A DNA stretch of 64,000 bases. Origin: Symbiodinium natans. Its lineage: Eukaryota; Sar; Dinophyceae; Suessiales; Symbiodiniaceae. Positions 21,346 to 32,096 of this stretch are shown here, one piece after another (the stretch's first letter is position 1; every line of letters starts with the position of its first letter). The notes beneath the pieces were generated by a model. That model was given only the letters and a program-made list of their open reading frames with translations, did not search any database and had not been told where the DNA came from. The stretch is taken from assembly GCA_905221605.1 (NCBI GenBank), contig CAJNDS010000569.1, forward strand, positions 656,514 to 720,513, in the 5' to 3' direction. The position numbers were made by a program, and so were the translations under genes.

Positions 21346-21404
21346 ACCCTAAACCCTAAACCCTAAACCCTAAACCCTAAACCCTAAACCCTAAACCCTA
21401 AACC
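21346..21404 (-). repeat. CCCTAAA array ending a broken MITE
   Basis: About eight clean units that begin at the CCCT of the MITE's AATCCCT, suggesting joining through a short shared sequence. Confidence 0.9.
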
Positions 21405-21510
21405 TCAAACCCAAGAGCCTCGGCGCGGGCACCCAGCCCTCTGCCCTCCACATCTTCCAGAGGCGGCTGGGGGCCGCTGAGGCACAGCTGAGGCGACGCC
21501 TGGCTTCGGT

Positions 21511-21584
21511 ACCCTAAACCCTAAACCCTAAACCCTAATCCCTAAACCCTATCCCTAAACCCTAAACCCTAAACCCTAAACCCC
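21511..21584 (-). repeat. CCCTAAA array, about 10 units
   Basis: Interrupted by CCCTAATCCCTAAACCCTAT. Confidence 0.95.
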
Positions 21585-21708
21585 TTGTGAACCCCTATTG
21601 CTTTGCGTGGGTTTTGGGATTTCTTGGGGTTTTGGGGGGGGCGCCTGAGGGCGGGGGAGTGAAGATGCCTGGCACCCATCCACCTCAAAAAAACAAGACA
21701 GAAAACAA

Positions 21709-21740
21709 ACCCTAAACCCTAAACCCTAAACCCTAAAACC
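21709..21740 (-). repeat. CCCTAAA array, 4 units
   Basis: Followed by a GAGA/GACA purine repeat to 21767. Confidence 0.9.
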
Positions 21741-21968
21741 CAGAGAGAGAGAGAGACAGACAGAGAGAACCCCCACCAAAATCCTTAAATCCCTGTCCCT
21801 ATTTCCTGAACCCCGAAGCCGAAACCCGAAAACCCTGAGCCCCCCCAAGACCGAAACCCCAAGCACATCACCCGCGCACCCGAAGATTTTTGCCGAGTCG
21901 CTGTGGAGCTACTGGACCGACTGACCTTCCCAAAGAAAGCCGCTGCTTCATGTTGCTTGTGTTGTAAC

Positions 21969-22068
21969 TTGGGATGTTCACCCTTATACTAACAGTCTGA
22001 ATAGGGATTGTAGTATCCCCTAGCCTAATTCCTACTGAGGACTGTTAGTATAACGGGGAACATCCCAA
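21969..22068. mobile_element. MITE family A, full length
   Basis: TTGGGATGTTCACCC at the left pairs with CGGGGAACATCCCAA at the right. The centre TAGTATCCCC..TAATTCCTA follows the family. Flanking octamers match at only five of eight positions. Confidence 0.85.
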
Positions 22069-22069
22069 G

Positions 22070-22825
22070 GTATGACAATGTGCGCAAGGGAGGAGGGGCT
22101 CCAAAGAGGGGGTTAGGCAAGCTGGCGCTCCCTCATACTCCCCTCGATGCTTTCTTTCTCACGGTTGCAACCTCGAGAATGCCACAATTTGATGCATGAG
22201 GACCCCCATCTTGTTTGGGACATGCCTGAGAAAATCGTTTGTTCCTGGCTCCCTGGGAATGGGGCGCAAGGGAGTTGGATGGAGTTGGGCAGCGCACATG
22301 GGCCGGTGAGGCGTCAGACAGCTTTAACAAGGAGCTTCTTAATGGAGGATTAGGGAATGATCAGGGACAAGGTACCATCATCCCATATAAAAGAGTGAAC
22401 AAAGGGACAAGAAGTTACGAGTACTTAAGTCACCAACTTGCAAAAAACAACGCAGTTGAACCCGAAACCATCCTTCACCCCTGGTCACTCTGAACCCACA
22501 TTCTCAAGCTTGTGCCTTCAAGTCAGAAGTACCAACAAACTCACCATAATGGTGCCCTCGGATGCAACCCTCGGTCGTAGAACATGAGTCTCACACAGGA
22601 GCTCACAAAATGACAGAGATGGCTAAACGCAGAGTGTTTAGAAACTCACGAGTACTGATATCCCAAGCATGATGGTAGTTGCATTCCAGTTCTTTTGGGG
22701 TGCGCAGGAACCTCCAAAGAATGGCCCTAAAGCACAGGGGGGGGGGGGGTATTCCTTTCTATACCCCCCAAAAAGTCTTACAATCGTCACTATAGATCCC
22801 CCTCCCCCCCGCCCCAACAAAAACA
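22070..22825. other. No gene recognised
   Basis: Overlapping ORFs of 62-84 codons only. GAATGATCAGGGACAAGGTA then CCATCATCCC near 22354 hints at a worn mobile element. G and C runs lie at 22736 and 22801. Confidence 0.4.
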
Positions 22826-22828
22826 AAA

Positions 22829-22900
22829 ACTAAACCCTGAACCTTAAACCCAAGACCCTAAACCCCAAACCCTAAACCCTAAACCCTAAACCCTAAACGC
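22829..22900 (-). repeat. CCCTAAA array, part degenerate
   Basis: CCCTGAACCTTAAACCC leads into five better units. Confidence 0.85.
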
Positions 22901-23005
22901 TTCGGGTAACCCCACTATCTCTGACGGAAGATGCAAGGGGCGACTCCAAGGCCTTCTCGAGCGTCAGCACCCGGAGCTGGAGCTGCGCTGCTGCCTTGTG
23001 CCTGG

Positions 23006-23130
23006 GCTTAGGGTTTAGGGTTTAGGGTTTAGGGTTTAGGGTTTAGGGTTTAGGGTTTAGGGTTTAGGATTTAGGGTTTAGGGTTTAGGGTTCAGGGTTA
23101 GGGTTAATTAGGGTTCAGGGTTTAGGGCTC
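23006..23130 (+). repeat. TTTAGGG array, about 16 units
   Basis: Perfect at the left, with TTCAGGG and TTAGGG variants at the right. Confidence 0.95.
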
Positions 23131-23711
23131 AAGGCTTAGGGTTTGGTGCTTGGGGCTTGGGGGCAGAGCTGAGCAGGTTTAGGGTTTAGGTGTTTTGGGG
23201 GTTTGATGGCGGTTGCTTTAGGATTTGTCGTTGTGTTTGTTTGCCGCCTGAATAGCTGATCTAATGTCCACTTCGATTGATGGAGATCCTGCCCGAAAAG
23301 AAATACAGGGGTTGAGGTTTCAAGGGATAAGAGCTTAGAATTTGAATGGATAGTTTGGGCCCAAGCACAGAACATACGTATATGCTGCTATACTCGGATC
23401 ATCTGCACAATCGAAAGGTTGGGCACGTCTTAAAGTCGACAGGAGAATCTGCAGGAGATGATTTCATGTTACAAATCAGCAGAGAAAAACGAGTGTTTTT
23501 CATTGTGTCCTATAGATCCTCCTGACGTAAGCCCTCCACACCCGAGCCAGAGTCCCTAAACCTGAAACGAAACACTTCGGACTATATAGGGGATATACGG
23601 TACGATCTCCAAGAAGATCAAGGGATATTGCGCTCTTTTCCAAGAAGCTCACAACTCTTCCCCGGCCCTGCCGTCAAGACCAGATCTCCTGGTTTAGGGC
23701 TTAGGTTTTAT

Positions 23712-23895
23712 AGTCCCCAGACCCCTCTAACCCTAAACTCCGGAGGCCTTAGTTTAGTACTCCCAAACCCCTCTAACCCTAAACTCCTGAGGCCTAAGTT
23801 TAGTACTCCCTAAAACCCTATGAACCCTAAACTCCTGAGGCCTAAGCTTAGTACTCCCCAAACCCCTATCAACCCTAAACCATTGAAGCCTAAAC
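23712..23895. repeat. About 47-bp tandem repeat, four units, with telomere-like core
   Basis: CCCTAAACTCCGGAGGCC, then GTTTAGTACTCCC, recurs with CTGAGGCCTAAG variants at about 23731, 23777, 23825 and 23873 (spacing 46-48). Each unit contains one CCCTAAA. Confidence 0.8.
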
Positions 23896-23959
23896 CCACT
23901 CTAACTCTAAACCCTTTTTGCATCCGAGCTTGGGCGGTCGGCCCGGAGGTGGAAGTTGC

Positions 23960-24115
23960 TCTAAACCCTAAACCCTAAACCCTAAACCCTAAACCCTAAA
24001 CCCTAGACCCTAGACCCTAAACCCTAAACCCTAAACCCTAAACCCTAAACCCTAGACCCTAGACCCTAGACCCTAGACCCTAGACCCTATAGACCCTAGA
24101 CCCTACACCCTAAGA
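23960..24115 (-). repeat. CCCTAAA array with CCCTAGA block
   Basis: About 22 units. CCCTAGA occurs as a pair in the middle and as a run of six or more at the right end. Confidence 0.95.
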
Positions 24116-24707
24116 GCCCCCTGAAACCCATCCGAGGAGCGCCGCGTCCCCGCAACTCCCGGCTCCCGTGAGCACGACCGTCACTCGCAGCCTGTTTGCT
24201 TTCGGGGGCCTGCTGTATGCGAAGGCAATTTCAGGAATTTTAGGTGGCGTATATGATGGATGAGTACATAGGATTTAGGGCTTCGGGCTGAGTAGGCGTT
24301 AGGGCCTTGGGTGGTGTACATTACTCGGAAATCGGGGGTTGTATCACAGCCGACTCCGAAACACCATGCTATTGCGCGCGTATGTAGCCCGAAGCCAAAG
24401 CAGGGCGTCGCTAGTGGCCACCATCGTGGCCAGTTTAAGGACAGTATGCCATTTGTGTAGGGAATAGTATGTGCTTCTGAGGGCACCTAGTTCTGAGGGC
24501 GAAACGACATAACACAACCTCTAGCCGCAGAATATCTATATATGTTGGGATTTCTTGCAGGGGGTTATCTCGGTTGTTTATTGAGGCTCCTGCAAACCCC
24601 AATCCCTCTGTCTGACTGCCAGGGAGCTGTTCGAAGCTCTGCGCAAGCTCCGCCTCTTGGGTTTCGGGTGCAGGGGAGTAAACCCTATAAGCCCGAAATC
24701 CGACTCC

Positions 24708-24751
24708 CTAAACCCTAAACCCCTAAACCCTTAAACCTAAACCCTAAACCA
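24708..24751 (-). repeat. CCCTAAA array, degenerate
   Basis: Five units with CCCCTAAA and CCCTTAAA. Confidence 0.85.
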
Positions 24752-25764
24752 GCTGCTGTTGAAACTTTGTTTTGAGCCCAGTTTGGTAGGGCCCCCCCAA
24801 AGAATTCTTCGAGGCTTCCGGTGCCGCGGGCTGCCCGGAGAAATGTGCGAGCTGGCGTCTCTGGGAATCAGAAGTTTAGGGTTTAGGGTTTAGGGCTAAT
24901 ATGAACCCTAAATACCCCCAAAATAACTTTCCTTCCTTAAACCCGAAACCCGAACTCAGTCCTCAAGTGCATGGTTGCCCAAGTCAATTCGAAGATTCGT
25001 GCTTGGCGCGGCAGAAAATCTGAAGAGCCACAGCTGACACAAAAACCTATTAAGTTCGTAGGTCCTCCCAGCAAACGTTTTAGCTTGAGCTCCGCGAGCC
25101 CAGAAAGCCTCCGAATATGAAGTCCGACAAATTCCACAAGGCAGTGCAACGGAACGCCTGCCCAGTACTCACAGATAAGTTGAAAACCCCCAAACCCCGA
25201 AATTCATGGAGTGCCAAGCCTTTCACGTTTGGGGTCTCTCCATCAACCTCCTGCGGCTCCACACGCAACTTTGAACCATACAAGCAACTGCCACAGTTCT
25301 CGAAACTGCGCAAGAAGAACCTTGCAGAGCCGAAATCTTCAGCACCCGAGCCATCCGAGGTACCCTTGACCCCAAGCTGCAGGCCTCCGTGAAGGTGGGA
25401 TTCAGTGGCACGGCACAGGCATGGTGCATGACCTCAACCCGAAAAAAAAAAACAGAGCCTAAACCACCCACCCTAAAAATACCTAAGTGGAGGGAGGGGG
25501 AGGACCCTACCCCCTACAGTAAACCCAAAATGTGTCTCAAAAAAAGCTCGCACCCTTGAGTACAAGGCTTCTCTTCTGAGGGTTGGGTTTAGGCGGACCT
25601 GAACCCGAATCTTGGCTCAACCGGGTCTAAACCTTGAGCCTGAGGGTTTAGGGTTTAGGGTTTCTGCACTACAGTTGCAGGGTTGAACGGGCGACAGCAT
25701 CCTCTTACTAACCTAGCCTGCTCTATTGTAGGTCTAGGGTTCAGGGCTTAGGATCCAAGAAAGG

Positions 25765-25802
25765 TTTAGGGTTTAGGGTTTAGGGTTTAGGGTTTAGGGT
25801 TT
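25765..25802 (+). repeat. TTTAGGG array, 5 units
   Basis: Perfect, ending TTTAAAAAAAG. Confidence 0.9.
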
Positions 25803-26273
25803 AAAAAAAGTCGGCTTTGGTTCAGGGTGGCCCCAAGCTCACCGTGGCACGCGGCTTTCAGCCCTAGAGCAGTCCAGCTCAGAATCACGCTGGTAAGAAC
25901 ACAACAACCCTCAACCCTAAACGGCCCGTCCGTACTGAAGTAACTCTCAAGAAGCGCCTAAATAAAAGCCGCTCATCTGTGATTCTAGAATTCCAGGAAC
26001 GCGAACCCAAAACCCGCAACCCTAAACCCCTTTGAAACCATGAACCCTCAACCCCTCAACCCTAACCCTAACCCCAAACCCCTGGAAACCATTGAGCTCT
26101 TTGAACCAGTTGAGCTTTGCCTTGGCTCGGTTTCAAACGTGCGCGCCGAAGTACTTTGGGGAAACTGGGGTCTAGCTGGATGCGAGAAAAGGCACTGCCA
26201 GCAAGCACATCGCCATGTCTTTGCCTCATCATTCCATATGAGCAGCCGCAAAAAATCTTATGTAAATGCTAAT

Positions 26274-26380
26274 TTAAAATTCGTGGGGTATCGCTTTTGG
26301 GGGGGGTGGCCTTATCGCTTTATGGGACTTTGGCTCAATGCTACTACGAAAACCTATCGCTTTACTGCTTATGAGATCCT
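26274..26380. repeat. TATCGCTTT-containing repeat, copy 1
   Basis: AAAATTCGTGGGGTATCGCT, a G run, GGCCTTATCGCTTTATGGG and AACCTATCGCTTTACTGC. TATCGCTTT occurs three times. Confidence 0.55.
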
Positions 26381-26576
26381 AAACCTGGAACCCTCCCCTA
26401 AATACACCTGAATTCCTAAACCCGTTTCCTTTCTTTAGGACCTATAGACTAAGGAGTGAGAGTGCTCTTTTCCAGGAGCTGGAGCTCTCGCTGCTCGAAT
26501 CGGAAATCCAAGTCCTAAACTTCGAACCCTCAACCTGGGCCAGGGCCTTTGCCCAGCTCTTCGGGTGGCCAAATGG

Positions 26577-26705
26577 GTATCGTAGGGGTATCGCTTTGAG
26601 TATAGCTCTGGAATAAGACCCAACCACGAAATCATGGAACGACTTCTAGATTCAAAATTGAGGGTATCGCTTTTGGGGGGGGGCCTATCGCTTTGCGAGG
26701 TTTTA
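26577..26705. repeat. TATCGCTTT-containing repeat, copy 2
   Basis: GTAGGGGTATCGCTTTGAG, AAAATTGAGGGTATCGCTTT, a G run and GGCCTATCGCTTTGCGAGG. It is close to copy 1, about 300 bp away. Confidence 0.55.
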
Positions 26706-27034
26706 GTCATGAACGTGGGTTTTTATCTCCGTCACAAGAAGCCTCCTGCAACGTAATAAAAGTGGTCGCTCATATGAGGGTCAGCACGAGCCGCAATCAA
26801 GTTTCATGCCAGGTTTTTGGGTTCAAGGTGTAGGAATTAGGGCCACTTGGTGGAAAGGATGCAGTGTTGAGGTCAAGCAAAAACGACTGCGAGGTGCACG
26901 CCAAGGATCCGTTCTCCAGGACCAGCGCAACACGGTCACTCGGGCGCAGGAAGGATGCAAAGGCAGGATCCTGTCTGACATTCTGGTTGGACTGGGGGAT
27001 TATAAGCTTAGGCTTCATGAGCCTGTTAAGAGGA

Positions 27035-27112
27035 AGTAGGAGATCTCAGTTGTATAGGGGATTATAGCATCCCCAAAAAAGTGTAAAGTGCACTCGTTCA
27101 GCTACTAAGGTC
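27035..27112. mobile_element. Repeat element family J
   Basis: AGGGGATTATAGCATCCCC and AAAGTGTAAAGTGCACTCGT then TCAGCTACTAAGG recur at 58.3 kb. Confidence 0.55.
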
Positions 27113-27199
27113 TGACAATAAGGGTTAGGAGGGTGCGTGGCATTGCTTGAGGCAGCTGCTCGGAAGCTTTGCGGTCTTGGCATCTTAGCAGTCTCAAGG

Positions 27200-27303
27200 C
27201 ACGTGGGGGGTTTCCGACTTTGGGGGGGGGGTACCTTATCGGGGTCCTCAGAGTAAGGGGATCCTACTATATGGGGGTCTATATTGCGGAAACCCCCCAC
27301 GTG
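27200..27303. mobile_element. Inverted-repeat element family C with perfect 17-bp termini
   Basis: CACGTGGGGGGTTTCCG at the left is exactly repeated, inverted, at the right end. The interior GGTACCTTATCGGGGTCC..TAAGGGGATCCTACTATA is shared with other family-C copies. No direct flanking repeat is seen. Confidence 0.85.
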
Positions 27304-27744
27304 TTCTTTTCTTAGCTCCCCCCCCTGGCCACGATCTGGAGTCTGGGCAGACCGGGGAAAGGGGAGGCGATGAGCTAAAAGCTCAAAAGCCGGCAGGCTA
27401 GTTCGAAACCCTAAACCCTATATAAGCCTTTCTGCATCCGGACTCCTGTTGTTGTTGCCAAACCCTAAACCCTACCCTAAAAACCCTCGAACAAAGACGG
27501 CCCACCACTTCAACTCGAGACCAACATCACCCTGAACTCGCCTCATCCCCCACGACAGGGACAGCCCTTTTGAACCCAGACCCAGAGTATCCGCTTGGGG
27601 TCTAGGGTTTAGGGTTTAGGGTTAGGGGCGCCCCTTGTCGCCTCCAGCTGCTGCCGGAGCTGGGCATACCTGTGATGCTGCTGCTACAGGTCCGGCCACG
27701 TTAGGATAGCAACTTTGGGAATGCCCTTAGGGTTTAGGGTTTAG

Positions 27745-29110
27745 GGCCTGTGCCCCCTATAACTCTACTCATTGCCCCTACTTGCTTTCACTCCTCATTT
27801 GTTCTTTAGCGTTTTCGTAAGCGTATTATTGTCTTGATATGCACTAAGAGGGGCGAATTATGATTGCTGCCATGGTTGCAATTAGCAATTCGCATGTATC
27901 ATTTGCATGATGTTCCAGGTTTAAGACCTTGGCAAATGATGTGTATTATGGTTTATTCACTATGATTTCTAGAAGACAGCACATAGCGCTTTCACTAAAT
28001 TGTGTACGGCAGATGCGCAGTTTGTTTTGCCTTTTTTCCTCTTTCTCATGTTCATACATGTGTCATAGATCGCATTTACAGGTAGCATTTTTCTATCATT
28101 GTTGACTAACATGTATTTCAGTAACGTCTTCTCTGTTTACATTGCTGCCTCCCAAGCCCAAAACCGGAGAGTGGTGGTTTTAGTATTCTGGATGAGGATT
28201 CAATGAGGATTAGGGGAGTTTGGAGTTTAGGGTTTCGGGCGCGTGTTTGGGGTCTAGAGTCTAGCTCGCAAGAGGTCTGGGTACATGCATGACACCTGCT
28301 GCCTGCCAAGGCACGTCACGGGCTGAGCATCTACACCATCGCGGCACACGGCCACATCGTCACCTCGCTTTCGACTGGCAACTCGATCAAGGGCGAAGCT
28401 CCACGAAACCCTGTACCCTCAAACCCCTAACCCCTAAACCCTTTTTTGTAGGGCTGGGATTGCTGCGCTGCGCATTAACCCTACACCCTAAACCCTAAAC
28501 CCTAACCCTAAGCCCTAAACCCTAACTGCCGCCGGGTAGCTGAGGGGTAGCAGCCCCAAGAGGCTCTCAGCAGGCTCCTGATCTACTACGAATGTAAAAT
28601 TAAACGGGCTTAGTTAGGATTCGGGCTGCGTGTCGCGTGATGGAACAATCCGGGATTGCATGGCCGCTCTGCGTACTTGCCAGCTGCCATATCTTGCCTG
28701 CGACCTAGAACAAGCCCGGAACTCCACATCGAACTTGAAAATGAAGGTGAAGGGTGTGGAGTTTAGGGTTCTGTAACCCCTGTTTACCCAGAGACTTTTT
28801 GTCGGCAATTCATTCAACAAGTCATTGCACATCTCTTGGCATGCGATGCAAGCCTGAGAAGAAAAATGCCTTTCAAGAAATAGTTCGTCTTCCCGAAATA
28901 CACATGACCTTTGCAGTTTGGCGTGGGGCTACTAGCTGGTTTTGCATAGGAGCTGCTGCCCGGCGATACCATGAACCAACCTGTTATTTACAAAATAGGT
29001 ACAAAGGATCATGAGCTCCCAAGCGTCACCGGAATTCGGCAGGGCAGCATGTATGCTGTTTGCTGACAGGGTTGCTTGAGGGAGTACTGTTGCCATGCTT
29101 TTTTCAGTGC
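27745..29110. other. AT-richer unique stretch without recognised gene
   Basis: Positions 27780-28140 are markedly AT-rich and free of telomeric words, unlike their surroundings. Short ORFs at 28.61-29.01 kb are unrecognised. Confidence 0.45.
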
Positions 29111-29124
29111 CTAGCAGGTCACCG

Positions 29125-29217
29125 ACCCTAAACCCTAAACCCTAAACCCTTTTGCATCCGGGCTTGGCCTAAACCCTAAACCCTAAACCGTAAACCCGAA
29201 ACCCTAACCCGTAAACC
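29125..29217 (-). repeat. Two CCCTAAA blocks
   Basis: Three units, TTTTGCATCCGGGCTTGGCC, then six with CCGTAAA and CCCGAAA variants. TTTTTGCATCCGG beside telomeric units also occurs near 23919 and 50020. Confidence 0.85.
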
Positions 29218-29318
29218 CACAACTTCTAAACCCCTTCCGGGGGGCTGGATCGGTGCTGGGGTCGAGGAGGTGGCTGTTCTCGAGAAGCAAGTCAGCCGAC
29301 CTGCCGCTGTCGACTTTA

Positions 29319-29415
29319 CTTACTGTTGGTTAGGAGGGAACGGGGGAATGAGGTACCCTATCTACTCCAAGGATATATATATATATATACTCATTCCCTG
29401 CTAAGCAACAGTAAG
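29319..29415. mobile_element. Putative inverted-repeat element with TA-rich centre
   Basis: TTACTTACTGTTGGTTAG at the left is matched by CTAAGCAACAGTAAGC at the right, and GGGGGAATGAGG by CTCATTCCC. No second copy was noticed in the window. Confidence 0.6.
29371..29390. repeat. Short TA repeat at the centre of an inverted repeat
   Basis: GGAATGAGGTACCC to the left and ACTCATTCC to the right, with CTTACTGTTG at 29319 and CAACAGTAAG at 29406 as outer arms. This suggests an inverted-repeat element spanning about 29319-29415. Confidence 0.6.
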
Positions 29416-29428
29416 CTTAATGGTTCTT

Positions 29429-29469
29429 AACCCTAAACCCTAAACCCTAAACCCTAAACCCTAAACCCT
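29429..29469 (-). repeat. CCCTAAA array, 6 units
   Basis: Perfect, 15 bp right of a putative inverted-repeat element. Confidence 0.95.
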
Positions 29470-29593
29470 TAGTGTGGAACCAGGGAACAGGCATGACCCT
29501 AGTTTCAGACTCTCGCGCCCGCTGAAGCAGGCAAGGATTCTGTTCGGGCTTCGGCTGCGCATCTCGGCTCTGCTCATCAGTCCCCGGCCCTTT

Positions 29594-29652
29594 TTAGGGT
29601 TTAGGGTTTAGGGTTTAGGGTTTAGGGTTTAGGGTTTAGGGTTTAGGGCTTA
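29594..29652 (+). repeat. TTTAGGG array joined to the U6-like sequence
   Basis: About eight TTTAGGG units on the plus strand, the last being TTAGGGGG, directly abutting the 3' end of the U6-like sequence. Confidence 0.95.
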
Positions 29653-29750
29653 GGGGGCTTCTCGACTTGTGCGTGTCATCCTTGCGCAAGGGCCATGCCA
29701 ATCTTCTCTGTATCGTTCCAATTTTAACAGATGATCCCCGAAGGGAATCC
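29653..29750 (-). ncRNA. U6: U6 spliceosomal snRNA-like sequence, probably a 3'-truncated or variant copy
   Basis: On the minus strand the order is a short 5' hairpin with a TTCG loop (GATTCCCTTCGGGGATC), TTAAAATTGGAACGATACAG, the ACAGAGA box (29711-29705), GGCATGG, TTGCGCAAGGATGACACGCA and CAAGTCGAGAAG. This matches the universally conserved U6 core over about 80 nt. Two oddities stand out. The catalytic AGC triad position reads GGC (29699-29697, first base changed). After GAGAAG the sequence passes at once into CCCCCTAAGCCCTAAACCC, so the usual U-rich 3' end is absent and the copy runs into a telomeric array. I see no clear TATA or upstream element. A pseudogene is likelier than a working gene, but a lineage-specific variant is possible. 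Confidence 0.85.
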
Positions 29751-30372
29751 CCTAGTTTACGGTTGTATGGGGCTTAGGGCTAATCTTTGGACATGGGCTG
29801 TTCCCTCTTCCTGGCTGCATTCTGTGGTCTTGCCTATGCAAGTTGAGCGTGGAAAGTGTTGTTCTTTGTGTGTTTGATGCTGCTAGAATCCTGTAAATAT
29901 CGGAGTATGAACTGCAGGCCATGCAAGCCCAAACGCAACTGGGAGGCTCAGGGTACTTCTAACAACAATGACAGGTAAAGTATTTCAGCCCCAAGAAGTC
30001 ACAGAAGGTGTTCAGAATTTGGGCGATAAATTGCACTGTGAGTAATTTCCCGTGAGCCTCCACGTATGCTAAGGTCTACAAGCCCCTCGACCCAAATCCA
30101 AACCTAGTGTTCAGGGCTTCGGGGCTTACAGCGTTTAGGGAAAAAAGGGTGTATCGAGTTGAGGGTGAAAGGTATGTAGGTTAATGGGTTCCAGGGTTTG
30201 AGGGATAGGGTTTATGGGTATGAGGCTTTGTCAGGGTCACGAAAAGGAAACCCTAAACCCTAAACCCGAAACCCGAAAACCTCAGCCCAAGCCCCAAAGG
30301 CCTCTGGCCCACAGCACCCTCTTGGATGGAGTCGTGGCTCCCGGCCTTGTCACCTAGAGAGTGGGCAAGGAT

Positions 30373-30535
30373 AGGGTTTAGGGTTTAGGGTTTAGGGTTT
30401 AGGGTTTAGGGTTTAGGGTTTAGGGTTTAGGGTTTAGGGTTTAGGGTTAGGGTTTAGGGTTTAGGGTTGAGGGTTGAGGGTTGAGGGTTGAGGGTTTGGG
30501 GTTTAGGGCAAAGGGTTTCGGGTTGAGGGTGTTGT
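30373..30535 (+). repeat. TTTAGGG array with TTGAGGG block
   Basis: About fifteen perfect units, then four TTGAGGG in a row, then TTTGGGG and TTTCGGG. Confidence 0.95.
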
Positions 30536-30597
30536 TGCTTGGTTTAGATTTTAGAGTTTCGGGGTTTAGGAGTTCGGGTAAACCGTCTACGGTCTCG

Positions 30598-30696
30598 GGA
30601 GAACTACTGATAGTATTCCGTCATGGTTCCTATATCGTGATACCACAATAACCCCCCAAAACCCTATTCTATTTACTAAGGCCCCTGTATTAAGCC
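30598..30696. mobile_element. Repeat element family L
   Basis: ACTGATAGTATTCCGTCATG, CAATAACCCCCCAAAACCCT and ATTCTATTTACTAAGGCCCC recur at 55.6 kb. Confidence 0.6.
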
Positions 30697-30800
30697 CCGG
30701 TGCTGGTCGATGCCCAGGATGGAAGAAGCCTGCATCGGTCTATGGCTGGGCGCCATGGAAGGTTCGAGGGGCCTTTTCTAGGATGGCCCTCTACCCGTTG

Positions 30801-30897
30801 CTTAAGGAACCCCCGCCAAAAAACCAAAAGTGTTCTTCCTTATAAGGGGAATCTAGGGATTGTTGTTTCTGTTTTTTGGGGGGGTTCTAAAGCACAT
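30801..30897. mobile_element. Inverted-repeat element family E
   Basis: GCTTAAGGAACCCCCGCC at the left and GGGGGGGTTCTAAAGCAC at the right are inverted. The core TGTTCTTCCTTATAAGGGGA recurs at 33.3 kb, and inverted at 55.75 kb. Confidence 0.7.
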
Positions 30898-30992
30898 AGT
30901 AGCCCTCAAAACACTCTGAACATATTCCTGAATATGATCCTCTTAAACCCAGTAAGGGAAAATATACAATGTCCCAAGGGTCTCCCCAGTTT
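30893..30992. mobile_element. Inverted-repeat element family F
   Basis: TAGTAGCCCTCAAAACACTC, GATCCTCTTAAACCCAGTAA and ATACAATGTCCCAAGGGTCT align with the 19.1-kb copy. It directly adjoins a family-E element. Confidence 0.7.
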
Positions 30993-31786
30993 TCCAGGGT
31001 TGAGTCAACAGCCCAAAGACTGCTAGCGGCAGCACTTTGTGGCAGCCGGATGGACTGAGAGCTGCGCCATACTATGATTTAACCTCTCCTAGTTCATGGT
31101 TCGGATAATACTAAAAACCCAAAGTTCATTCCTTATCGGGCTTAAGTACCCTAAAAAATGTAACCCCACTATGACAAAGTCGCTAACCCCTCTACTAGAA
31201 GCCCAAAAGGCCCTCTCGCATGTGGGACCCAAAATGCATAACAATATCGGAGCGCCAGTGTACTAGGCCGACATGGGCTGCCCACAGCACTGAGCAATAC
31301 CGCTCTCCCAAACTCTCAGGGCAACCCCCTAAACCTTAAACCCTAAACCCCAAAAAGCATTCCCGCACTGTCGCCGAAGGCCTCTCCATGAGAGAGCTGG
31401 GCAGCGAATTTATCCTGGCATGCTACTTGGAGGCTCATGCCAGTTGCAAGTACTTCTGCCCTACTTATAACTTATATCCATACTAGGATTCGCCACACTG
31501 GCAGTGTGCTTTGTTTCCATCTAGCAGGGCTTCCTCCTTCAAACCGGCCACTGCGACTGCAGCAGCATTTCGGGTTTTAGGGCCTTCCTTCGAAATCCCC
31601 CTTGTTCGTGCGTGGGATGAAGGCCTGTAATGCTGAGTCATCACCACCCCAGAACCTGCTGTAAGTACCCTAAACCTCCAAAAGTAATTGAGTGCTCCCC
31701 ACACCTAGCCCACAGTTACGAGAGCACCTCTGACTCGACCGGACTTCTATTTGCTCTACGTGGAAAGGGGTGCTGACTAGCAGCCA

Positions 31787-31888
31787 CAAGGAGCCCTATT
31801 ACAGCCATCTGAAAAAGAATCCTGAATGTGATCCTCTTCACCCCAAATACGGGAAATTGTAAACAATGTCCCCAAAAGGCCTACCAGT
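31787..31888. mobile_element. Inverted-repeat element family F
   Basis: GGAGCCCTATTACAGCCATC, ATCCTCTTCACCCCAAATAC and TGTCCCCAAAAGGCCTACCA follow the family. It supplies the false start of a 166-codon ORF. Confidence 0.7.
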
Positions 31889-32096
31889 CTACCAGTAGGG
31901 CTACCATGTCATTCCTTTCAGCGTGCAGCTCCCTGACATGCTTCTCAGACCCTCACCCCGCAGACTCCCGCCCAGTGTTGTCGGCTGCCGTGGCCCTTAT
32001 ACACCCTGTGAGCACTAATGAGGCCGGTGCAGAACAAGGCCTCAAAAGGACCAATCATGCACGGGCTTACCCTATCAGAAGGACCACCAGAAGGTA

